From assembly GCF_014356525.2 (NCBI RefSeq), contig NC_052506.1, forward strand, positions 23,636,707-23,700,706: a DNA stretch of 64,000 nt, in the 5' to 3' direction. The stretch's first letter is position 1. Each line of letters begins with the position of its first letter. The stretch comes from Nilaparvata lugens. Its lineage: Eukaryota; Arthropoda; Insecta; Hemiptera; Delphacidae. The notes beneath the pieces were generated by a model that saw nothing but the letters and a program-made list of their open reading frames with translations, was not told the DNA's origin and did not search any database. Positions 1-9,103 of this stretch are shown here, in pieces. Made by a program: the position numbers and the translations under genes.

Positions 1-306
1 ATTGCAATTCAGTGTGACTCGAAAATCTACATGATATTATATTAGTTGTTGCTATTGTGCTGTCATAGTGACTCGACAATCTATAGTCTACACGATCTAA
101 TATTTATACTAATTCATCTATTTCACTACATGGCACTATTTCATTATTTCACTTATATGGCAAGAATACAAAAATGATAATACAATACTTTTTCAAACTT
201 GATATACGATATCATATAAATGTCCGCAGTGCATCCCTGTTTAGGAATAAATCACTCAATGCATCCCTTCTTAGAATTCAATGTAAGTTAATACTGCTTG
301 TTGTTG

Positions 307-543
307 GAGTGGCCGTAGTCGATTAGATGCTAGCTTTATATTTCAGATGCCCAGGTTCTAATCCCAGCCCGGGCAAGTGTAAGATATTTTTCTCGTGTTT
401 CGAATTGACTCGTTAAGCCGTCGGTCCCGATGCCTTAGAACAGTCTTTAGGTCATGTCAGAGGCCTGAAATTAATCAGGTGCAACCTAGAAACTCTTACA
501 CAAGACCTGAGCCAGCAAGGTCACTCGATGTTATTATTATTAT
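307..543 (+). mobile_element. tRNA-derived SINE with (TTA)n tail
   Basis: An A-box-like TGGCCGTAGTCG (310-321) and a B-box-like GGTTCTAATCC (354-364) mark an internal RNA polymerase III promoter. The element ends in (TTA)n at 531-545. It is flanked by a perfect 15-bp target duplication TACTGCTTGTTGTTG at 292-306 and 544-558, so both ends are exact. The intact duplication implies a recent insertion. No tRNA gene structure is preserved beyond the promoter boxes. Confidence 0.85.
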
Positions 544-617
544 TACTGCTTGTTGTTGTGCGCTGCTATACTTGGTGACTTGACAATCTACACAATATAA
601 TATTTCTCACTATAATA

Positions 618-1073
618 CAGGGTCCGGCAGTGAATCCGGCGATTTTGAAATAACTGTTGAGAATCGATTAAGTTGTTAACAAAACTTTTATTCGTATAAC
701 TGTAATCTACATAGAAAAGCATTATTATTTCATTTACAATATTGTTCATTTCTTGAAAATTATGTTGACGTCCTTCTCTCGCCTGGCATTCGTGGAGGCG
801 CTGAGAATGAATCAGCTGAGACAGAGCGAATGGTGGAATGCTAATGTGTGCAATGGAGACTGGGAGCAATCTACAACGTGCATTCGCCGTGAAGGCTTAT
901 TACCAAACGCCAGGCGAGAGAAGGACGTCACCTTACCGACGTAATTTTCAAAAAATGAACAGTATTGTAAATTAAATGATAAAGCTTTTCTATGTAGATT
1001 ACGGTGTTTTGTTAACTACTTAATCGATTTCTAACAGTTATTTCAAAATCGCCCAATTCACTGCCGGACTCTG
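618..1073. mobile_element. Foldback/MITE with ~150-bp inverted ends, TA target site
   Basis: The ends CAGGGTCCGGCAGTGAAT (left) and ATTCACTGCCGGACTCTG (right) are the tips of arms reaching about 772 and 915. The arms include matching GACGTCCTTCTCTCGCCTGG and its complement. It is flanked by TA at 616-617 and 1074-1075. It has no coding capacity, so it is a non-autonomous element, probably mobilised by a Tc1/mariner-type transposase (inferred from the TA). Confidence 0.85.
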
Positions 1074-1208
1074 TAAATACCTGTACCGTGTGGTTCAGTG
1101 ATCTAAACAATTCAATATTATTTTCATCATGATTTACTTACAGTATGACTTCACAAATCTACTCGATCTAATATTATATTGTTGTTTTGTGTTTAACGTG
1201 TAATACAG

Positions 1209-1415
1209 GGTGACTCGACAATCTACACGTACGAGGTGAGCTGCGAGCCGCCCTACCTGTGCCCATTGAGCCATCACCGCTGCCCCTCCCTGCACCAGGG
1301 CCTCTCCTTCCTGGACAAGAGCTGCTGTGACGTCACCGCCGTCGAGTTTGCACGCGCCTTCCGTCTCACCAACACCACCATCGAACCGCTCTCCTTCACT
1401 GTGCCTCGCATCAAG
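1209..1415 (+). CDS. pod1: pod1 exon: end of a coronin beta-propeller
   Basis: 69 codons, phase 0 at both ends, acceptor ...aatacag and donor gtaaac. It begins G-D-S-T-I-Y-T-Y-E-V, runs through C-P-L-S-H-H-R-C and H-Q-G-L-S-F-L, and ends E-P-L-S-F-T-V-P-R-I-K, which is the last WD repeat and start of the coronin extension. It is clearly GC-richer than its flanks. Imperfect copies of its first ~20 bases occur several times in the upstream intron (see findings). Confidence 0.88.
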
Positions 1416-3624
1416 GTAAACGAAAAGTGATTGATGTATTTTTCGAAATTGTTTTTTATAATGTTGAACGGATGCCACTTAAAATTGAATATATAGACCT
1501 TATGGTAGAAGGGACATAGGCAGACCTCTAAAAAGATTGTATGTGCATCAGTTATGTCCTTACCGGAACAGGCGTTCACGTCTAATCCTGGATTAAGAAG
1601 AATAAGAATAATTGTGAGATAAGTAGCTTAACATTTGCCTCTTTTCTCTCAATCTTTTCAATCATGAGTGTTTGTACGAAAAATAATAAGTTCATAAAAC
1701 TTATAAGTCACGTAATACAGGAGAATCACCATTCAAATTACATGCTCAATATAGCCGATAAAATCAGCTGTTTCTGTATTACAGGACTTTAAGTTTTCAT
1801 GAAACAGGGGCCAGAACACAATAATTGTATAATTAGGAATACAGCAGTCGAGCATGCGCAGTTGACTTCATTTTACCTCCACCCACCCCTGTACTGAACA
1901 ACTAGGGATCTTCTAATCAGTCCAAAGTGTATTTCTCATTACTTTTACTGATTTGAATAGAACAGCTGACAGAATACCGGCAGCATTTGGAATGAGTGCT
2001 TCAGCCTCGGGTGCTCATTAGTTATTTTTCCTTATATTTTCTGCTTTAGATTTAGATTAAAATTAAAATTCAATGTTTGTCTTGTTATGAGTCGAGATTG
2101 TTCTCTATCCATTATTTGTCTCAGTCAATTTATTTAAAAATTGCCATTCTATGTTTGTCTTGCTATAAGGCAAAATTATTTTTTGCTAATTATTTGTTTC
2201 AATCAATTTATTTCGAAATTGCAATTATTCTATGTTTGTCTTACTATAAGGCAAGATCCTTTTCTGCCAATAATTTGTTTCAATTGGTTTATTTAATTGA
2301 TAATTTATTTTGTTTGATTATAGTGTCTGATGCGCAAGGCACACCCAGCTCGAATAATGCGCACTCACCAGCAGCGCCGCTCACCAAATCCCCGGGACCG
2401 CAAATCTCCAAATCCAGTTGGTCTCCCGAAGCATCGGCCAAGGAGAAACAAGAGGAGGTAACACTTTATTACAATTCATTCATTCTCTGCTGGTCATTAG
2501 TTTTTACACTAGATAAATTGATTCATACAATAAGTACATCATCAAATTGATAGGGAGAGAAAAAATAAGGTAACCTTGTGCTATTCCTCTCCCAAATTTA
2601 GATAAGGTTACACATAGTCCGAAATAGTTCAAGTCTTGTAGTTGTTCACTTCACATAGCTATAGCTATATAATTATAGTACAGACAATAATTATAGATAG
2701 CTATAGTTTTTTCAAAAAATCCATGAATAATTGCCTTAATTAAGGGCGGAGTTGGGACTCTAGGTCCTCTGCCACACAACTCTACGCTGAGTAGAAAAAT
2801 AATTAAACAAAAGAATATCTTTGGTACTGGTGGGAGTGTTCACACGTTGGCAGAAAATAAATACCGTTGGTTCTTATAGGAGTGTTCACACGTTGGCGGA
2901 AAAGTATAAGTTTGGTTCTTATGTGAGTTTTTCCACTTCAAGCAGAAAAATCTGGTGTGGTGCACTCACACAACTTTCCTTGCCGTCATGAAAATTTATC
3001 ACCTGACGCTAGTGTACTCTCGCATCTCAAGTCTACTACTCAAAGATATGAGACAGCTGGTGATAGGTCAATAACGCTGGAAACACACGAGGTCTGCTAT
3101 CTCTTCGTAGTGAATGATTTAATAGAACCAACAGTTTGCAATTTAATAATCACATTTTCTCGGATTTCAAGCTTATTTTCAATTTTAGGTGGGAATGTTA
3201 CTGGACAATAATTGCAGAGATTTTCATGCTCAATCTTTTCCACTTGAAATTTTTCGTTTAAATTGTATATGAAGGCTGATAATTGAGAATCTAAAATCAA
3301 ACTTTGCATAGATGGGGTAAAGCTCCTGAAATTTTTACAGACTTGTTGCAGTTGATAGATCTTATCAATGACTATTTCAGGTATGAATTTGATCAAAATT
3401 GTTGGAGCCGTTTTCGAGAAAATCGCGAAAAACCCTGTTTTTGACAACATTTTCGCCATTTTAGCCGCCATCTTGGATTGCATTTGATCGAAATTGTTCG
3501 TGTCGGATCCTTATAGTGTAAGGACCTTACGTTCCAAATTTCAAGTCATTCCGTTTACTGGGAGATGAGATACCGTGTACACAGACACACACACACACAC
3601 CACACACACAAACACACACAAACA

Positions 3625-3665
<41 letters not shown>

Positions 3666-3673
3666 CACACACA

Positions 3674-3772
<99 letters not shown>

Positions 3773-3777
3773 TTCAC

Positions 3778-3845
<68 letters not shown>

Positions 3846-3862
3846 ATATAGGAGGATATATA

Positions 3863-3898
<36 letters not shown>

Positions 3899-5855
3899 CA
3901 ATACCCAAAAACCACTTTTTCGGACTCAGGGGACCATGAAACGTATAGAAATTGGGGTACCTTAATTTTTTTCGAAAAGCAATACTTTCCTTACCTATGG
4001 TAATAGGGCAAGGAAAGTAAAAACAATATACTGTATTGGATTTTCCACATTTAATTATAAAATGAATACTGTTCGTTCTTATGGGAGAGGATTCACATTT
4101 GTAGTCTGTCAATATGTGAACACATCCATAGCAACCAATGGTATTCTTATGAATGGTAAGAATTAGAGAATAATTTCACTTAGAAAGAATTTTAATCAAT
4201 TCATCACTATAACATTTTTTTCTAACCTGTTTAATAATAAATATCTGTTTCTGTCTATAATCAATATTTGTCTGAAATTATCGTCTTGTATAATTTTCTA
4301 ATACGTTTCGAACTTATTTTGTTATTTTCAGTTACAAAAGGCGATGAGCAGCCGCTTGGAAGTGAATACAAAACTGGAACAAGAAAGAATGGAGGGCGTC
4401 GATGAAAAAGAATGGGTAAATACATTATCTCATTTCTTTCACTATTTACGTTTTCTATAAGAACTAAATCCTATACTCGTTGGTACGCTTTGAATTGCTA
4501 TTAGAGATTATGCTCTAGTAATAATTATGCTAGTAGAGTATGTTATAGTAAGATTTGCTCCAAACTATTAGCACTGATTGAATGGAAAGAATTGGTGTTA
4601 TTTATAAGGAAGGCTGACAGTAGGAAGTGGATCTTACAATACTTTATACTGCCGATAACACCAAAGCTTTCCATTCAACCATACTTATAGTTTGACGTGA
4701 ATTTCACTACAGCATGTTTAAAATTCTCTATTTATTAATTTTTCAACTAGTTCAATTTATTTACAGGCTTCATAGTGCTTACTGTTTCATTCAACTTATT
4801 TCTTGGTACAGTATCTTGTTATTCTCTCTCTACTTATGGGGCACTTAAGGTACTTAAGAGGAGTGTCCAAATGGGAACGCGTCTAGGTGTCACCCCTCGA
4901 TAACTTGACACCCCTTCAACCTGTCCCCTTTCAAAACCGGTTTTGAGGGGACAGGTTGATGTGGTTTTCAACCTACTCGAAAAAAATGACCTAAAATTAG
5001 CAAAAACGGCTAATTTCTCCCGAACCGTGCGTTTGACGGGAAAATGTTACTGAACCAAAAGTGCTAAGAATTCAATTCTACATCATAACCAGTAAAAATT
5101 GCTTGATCTCTCCTCCCCACGCCGCGGGGGTTTAAGTTGTGCCAACTGGTGCCCTGTAGGTGACAAGTTGTCGGGGCGCCAACATGCAAGGTGTCAGGTT
5201 GTCATGAACGTTGCCGACAAACTATCACCTGCAGGTACAGGAGACAAGTATCGGGGTGACACTCTGACATGTGTGTGCGAGGTGTCAGGTTGTCGTTTAC
5301 GGTCATGACAAGTTGGCACCTTCGGTTCAGTAGGTGACAATTTGACGGCAATGGTGTATTTTTACCAGGGTACAGGTTGTCGCCTATGGCCAAAATGACC
5401 AGATGTCAGGTTGTCGGGGTGACACCTAGACGGCGACCCGTTCAAATAATGCGGGTATAATGAGATTCACTTCCGTCAGCATTCCTCATAGAAACCATGA
5501 AAGCTTCCCATTCAACTGTTGCTGAAAGTTTGAAGTGAATCTTACTATACTGGCACTGCGTCGAATCTGAACTTGAAATTAACATTCCAAACGTCATGTT
5601 AACTTTATGTTTTCAATTCACTCTTACTTTTGAGACCAAAAAAAACTATCGAATAAAATTTTCAATTCCTCTGAATTCACTAATAAACTATGATGGTTGA
5701 CTTTGATTAATATTATTGAAGAACTAGCAATTTCATTACATAATTACATTCTATTATATTAATCTATTGTAATTTTTTCATGTTTTTTTTGCTTGATGAA
5801 TTATTTAAATTTTGTGTCTAACACACATTATGTTTATATTTTCCAGGATGAGTGA
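1209..5855 (+). CDS. pod1: Coronin-7 / POD-1 homologue, 3' portion (4 exons seen)
   Basis: Exons 1209-1415, 2324-2457, 4332-4415 and 5847-5855 read as the end of a coronin-7/POD-1 protein, the tandem-propeller coronin that links actin and microtubules and acts at the Golgi. The first exon carries the conserved coronin segment running from G-D-S-T-I-Y to S-F-T-V-P-R. The last two exons give a C-terminus ending E-G-V-D-E-K-E-W-D-E, the acidic tryptophan tail typical of the long coronins. Splice sites are canonical AG/GT. The first exon ends in phase 0, but the second needs one base from the previous exon, so an exon is missing between them. The 5' part of the gene lies left of the window. Family assignment is strong; completeness is not. 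Confidence 0.85.
2072..2310 (+). repeat. Three ~80-bp tandem units before a pod1 acceptor
   Basis: ATGTTTGTCTT begins units at 2073, 2151 and 2232 (spacing 78 and 81 bases). Each continues CTATAAGGCAA... and TTGTTTCAATCAATTTATTT. The array ends just before the 2324 exon, in the space where the missing pod1 exon would be expected. Confidence 0.75.
2324..2457 (+). CDS. pod1: pod1 exon: Ser/Pro-rich linker
   Basis: Acceptor ttatag, donor gtaaca. In the frame that joins the next exon it reads S-D-A-Q-G-T-P-S-S-N-N, then a Ser/Pro/Ala-rich stretch ending K-E-K-Q-E-E. This fits the disordered linker before the coronin C-terminal helix. It starts with two bases of a split codon, which does not match the phase-0 end of the exon at 1415, so an intervening exon of 3n+1 bases is expected and was not found. 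Confidence 0.7.
2518..2779 (-). repeat. Dispersed repeat, copy 1 (inverted relative to 20222-20475)
   Basis: The block from the GATAGGGAGAGAAAAAATAAGG region to GAGGTCCTCTGCC matches, in reverse complement, 20222-20475. It contains AGCTATAGCTATATAATTATAG and CTTAATTAAGGGCGGAGTTG. The other copy ends in ATGAATAAAGAATAAATAAT, so this may be a retroelement 3' end. It is non-coding. Confidence 0.75.
3350..4021 (+). repeat. Dispersed non-coding repeat carrying an expanded microsatellite
   Basis: It matches 17765-18297 through GAGCCGTTTTCGAGAAAA, the CGCCATTTT motif, AGGACCTTAC, GGACTCAGGGGAC and the end AGGGCAAGGAAAGTAAAAA. The CA/TA run at 3580-3895 interrupts it where the other copy has only a short ACAGACATACACACAGACC. 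No coding frame is supported. Confidence 0.8.
3580..3895. repeat. (CA)n-(TA)n compound microsatellite
   Basis: About 190 bases of near-pure CA are followed by about 115 bases of TA with small interruptions. All open frames across it are artefacts of the repeat. Confidence 0.98.
4332..4415 (+). CDS. pod1: pod1 exon: C-terminal helix
   Basis: 28 codons, phase 0 on both sides, acceptor ttttcag and donor gtaaat. It reads L-Q-K-A-M-S-S-R-L-E-V-N-T-K-L-E-Q-E, then E-G-V-D-E-K-E-W. The amphipathic helix followed by the acidic Trp motif matches the C-terminus of coronin-7 proteins. Confidence 0.85.
4544..4711. mobile_element. Short MITE in pod1 intron
   Basis: Inverted arms of roughly 45 bases: TATAGTAAGATTTG... 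GAATGGAAAG on the left and CTTTCCATTCAAC... ATTTCACTA on the right. The end type (TATAGTRAGATT) recurs at 5456-5549 and 8728-9101. It is non-coding. Confidence 0.65.
4873..5451. mobile_element. GC-rich foldback element built from a repeated TGTCAGGTTGTC motif
   Basis: The ends GTCTAGGTGTCACCCC (left) and GGGGTGACACCTAGAC (right) are inverted. The interior holds about ten degenerate copies of GGTGTCAGGTTGTCGGGG or its relative GGTGACAAGTTGTC, mainly from 5155 to 5430. It is much GC-richer than the intron around it. No transposase is encoded and no clear target duplication was found. Confidence 0.65.
5456..5549. mobile_element. Very short MITE (TATAATGAGATTCACTT ends)
   Basis: TATAATGAGATTCACTTC...GTCAGCA faces TGCTGAAAGTTTGAAGTGAATCTTACTATA in inverted orientation with ~40 bases between. 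It lies just outside the GC-rich foldback, in the last pod1 intron. Confidence 0.65.
5847..5855 (+). CDS. pod1: pod1 terminal mini-exon (Asp-Glu-stop)
   Basis: Acceptor ttttccag is followed by GAT GAG TGA, which completes the acidic tail as E-W-D-E and stops. Only 9 coding bases lie in this exon; the remainder is 3' UTR. A candidate AATAAA at 6671-6676 followed by a TG-rich stretch could be the poly(A) site, but this is unproven. Confidence 0.75.
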   Translation, partial: DE

Positions 5856-8727
5856 AGAACCCAGTCAGATTGGTAACAAAATTTTATACCATCGTAATAG
5901 AAGAAGTGAACAATAAGAATGTACTATTTGTTAGTATCATGTTTTATCATATATTTAATAGTAATATCATCGCATTTATTGTAATGTATACAATACATCC
6001 TGTAGCTTATATTTCATACTATAATACTCCTTTTTTAGAGCATTTACTAGTACTTTGCAGTATCGGATAACATAGAATTGAATCATCTTCATCGACTATT
6101 TACTTTTGATCTCTTTAATTTTGCATTTATAACATTTCAGCCATTTTATAATGTCTCAAAACTCGTATGAATAGCAATTTATACACCTGAACATTCCAAG
6201 TTACCAACTTTTAAAATCGAGCAGTTTCTTACTCTCCGCCAAAATACCTCTTAAAATAATTACTCAAGTTCAACCTAGTACAAATAATAGAAAAACCTCA
6301 TTTGATAATTATTCCTAAATTCCATGCAAGAATATGTCTTCAGTCATCTTCAATCATCTTTATATGATTGATTTTTGATAATATTCATTAGGGCATTTTC
6401 TAAATGAAGAAACACCAACACCTTTTGCAAATTCTGTGTGTTTCTCGTAGATGAAAGTATGTGCCATAAGTAATCATTTTTAGAAGATTAGAAGTAATTA
6501 ATAAAAGTTGAATTAAAACTAAGTTGAATCCTAGATTGAATCCAGTTAACAAAAGTTAGTGTATCAATTATAACTAGGGCCAGTTATGAGTAATAGGTTT
6601 TAGAGAGGTGTATTTTGAAGCGTGTCGTAAACTAGTTTCGATTATGAATCGCAAGTTTTGACAAGAGAAAAATAAATTCTAAGATGAAATGTCCTGTAAT
6701 TGACGTGTCAGTACAATTTCAAAAAATGCTTATAGAGTCTGAGAATCCTAATGTTCTTTCTACATCAGCATTTTTCATAAAATTCCTTAATGTTTTGATG
6801 CAGACCTACAATATGTTACAGATAACATAATCTATAATGTAATTGAATTACATGAGAGAAATGGATCTACTCAGTACTGATGGAAATTTACTGATTCAAA
6901 CAAAAAGTTTTTTCGTGCCAATTTATGTTAGTATTTACAGAACTGCTTTTTTAAGTTCAATGATTTGAAAGATTTTAAACATTCCACACCCAATATTTTG
7001 ACCAATGATATTAGTATCTTTCATTGACAATATTTTTTATAACTTTGATACTTTCTTATAATAGTATACACAATTATTGTTTAACAATAGCTATTTGTTC
7101 AGTTGCTTTTATTACTGGAAACTGTAACTTATTTAATTGATAATATCCCTGTGAATTGGATAATTCAGTAAAACTTTTTGTTTAGGAAGTCTAATATTTA
7201 AAACGCAAAATTTTCGCAAAAACGCTCAAATATTATTATTTCATTTTTACCGGAATAATTTATTATAGTATTGATGAAAATTATAGCCTAACATTCCATT
7301 ACCATAGCTGGTTATCTATGGTTTGCTAGCACTTACATTTCGGCTGCCAAATAATATACCAATAATTTGGTTGAGAAGTAAATTATTTACTTTTACAAAA
7401 AATACGTTGTATTTACAATGTATTGTAATACATTGTATTTTTTACACTCCCTACTCATGTAATTTTACAATCAATCTTTTTGATTTCGTAAGTGTCTGGG
7501 AAAAATAGACAGAACACTGTGTGTATAATTATAATTATTTTACTATTTGAAATAGTATCTTAATCATCAATGTCAAACAGTAATAATGAGTACAACGAAA
7601 AATTTATTAGGAAAACGCATTTTCCTTCAATTTAGCAGTTGCAAAATGTTTCAATATTTTTCTCTCAAAATAAGTGAAGGGACCAAGATTCAGCATTTTT
7701 TTTCAAATACTTCCAGAAAGCTCTCTCCGAGAATTATTTTCAAAATCATTTTTCAGAAACACTTTGGCTTTCCTTAGTTGTATGTATCTTGTGTGTTAGG
7801 TATGTTATATGCATTTTAAAATGAAGAGAGTGTGTCCTACTCCTATTCCTATAGAAAGTAAAGACAAACATTGAGCATGATATTAATTGTATTCGGTTAC
7901 AAATATATTATACAGTTCTGAAATTTGTGTCACGTTTGTCAATTGTGTCAAAATTTAGTCACTTGTCAATTGTGTTACAACCAAAACTGTGTTACTTTGC
8001 AAAGTTTACTGATTTTGATAGTAATAAATTATTGAAAGGTGATATTAAACCAGAAAAATTCCCATATTCTTCTATTTAAAATCGATGGTTTATGTAAATA
8101 GTTAATGTGTTATTATTCCATACGTTTTAATTCATTCCTCAAGCATCTTTGGATACCTATTGTTTGATATTGGTTTTCAATACTTCTTTATGCTTGTATT
8201 TTATCCATACATGAGATGACGAACAAGGAAAATTGTATTATCTAGTCTTTTTCTAAATACTTTATTGTATTAATCAAATTTTGATAATAATTTGTATTTA
8301 TATTATTTTTTAGACCTGTCACTTTGACGTTTGCCTTGCTCTCTATCTAAACGTAGTTAGCTAATCATGATATATGCTATTATAATTTTAATATTTCTGA
8401 GATAAGCATAACTTTCTAGTATTTAACGACTATAGGTTTCAAGAATTATTGATAGCAATATAAATAATCTCATATTTGTCAAGTATTTAAGGATTTATTT
8501 TCAGCTACTTTTACCTATCATTTTATTGACATTCCACAGTCTTATTTCAAACCTATCAAAGTTTGCAATTCAGAAAAGTTATATTCTCAACTTGAGAAAT
8601 GTTATGGTGCTCTTAGTTTTGTGCTTAAGTGCTATGAGAGCCGCCTGTGAAGCAATATATAACCTAGTCATATTCTTAAATATGCAGACTGAATGTAATG
8701 ACAAAATGAAATTATGAATACAATCTA
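5856..8727 (+). other. AT-rich 3' UTR/intergenic region
   Basis: Follows the pod1 stop codon. I see no exon, RNA gene or clear repeat. The pod1 3' UTR must begin here, but its end is not determined: AATAAA-like signals occur at 6671 and near 8023. Confidence 0.5.
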
Positions 8728-9101
8728 TAGTGAGTTTCACGTTATAAAGTAAGTGGAAATGATAGATAGACATTGTTTTCACTTTCCTTTTCCACCGTCT
8801 TCTATGGTAGATAGCTGTGAATCAAGTCATCCCGCTAAATCGGATATTAATATCGTTTTTCTTATGAATAATAATCAATTCTGTCTCAGATATATCATAT
8901 TCACCAAGAAAATGAAATTTTTAATAATTGAGATTTAATATTTTGATAGTTCATTATACCTCTTCATAACCTAAAAATGATTTGGCAACACTGTACGGAG
9001 TTGAAAAAGGATAGAGCTATCTGCTTTGTCTGCAGATAGACAAGGATAGCAAACCAATGTTAATGAGGTGCTGACTTTGAAACGTGAATCTCACTTCACT
9101 A
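8728..9101. mobile_element. MITE with TAGTGAG...CTCACTTCACTA ends
   Basis: The left end TAGTGAGTTTCACGTTATAAAG is inverted relative to CTTTGAAACGTGAATCTCACTTCACTA. TA flanks both sides. The interior holds ATAGAGCTATCTGCTTTGTC and AGACAAGGATAGCAAACC, which recur near 52290, 57540 and 62860, marking one dispersed family. Confidence 0.75.
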
Positions 9102-9103
9102 TA

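Larger units (their letters stand above)
13..1229 (+). repeat. Scattered copies of the pod1 exon start in its upstream intron
   Basis: The exon start GGTGACTCGACAATCTACAC (1209 onward) recurs in degenerate form at 13-33, 68-84 (with CTACACGATCTAATATT at 88-104), 574-604 and 1144-1180. The intronic copies continue into a shared TAATATTATATT tail rather than into coding sequence. The SINE and the 618-1073 element lie between them. Confidence 0.7.

Noticed and set aside
310..364. A tRNA gene at the pol III boxes
   Set aside because: There is no acceptor stem or cloverleaf, and the target duplication and (TTA)n tail show it is a SINE.
3527..4003. Long Cys/Val, His/Thr and Ile/Tyr open frames
   Set aside because: They are translations of the CA/TA microsatellite and have no coding meaning.
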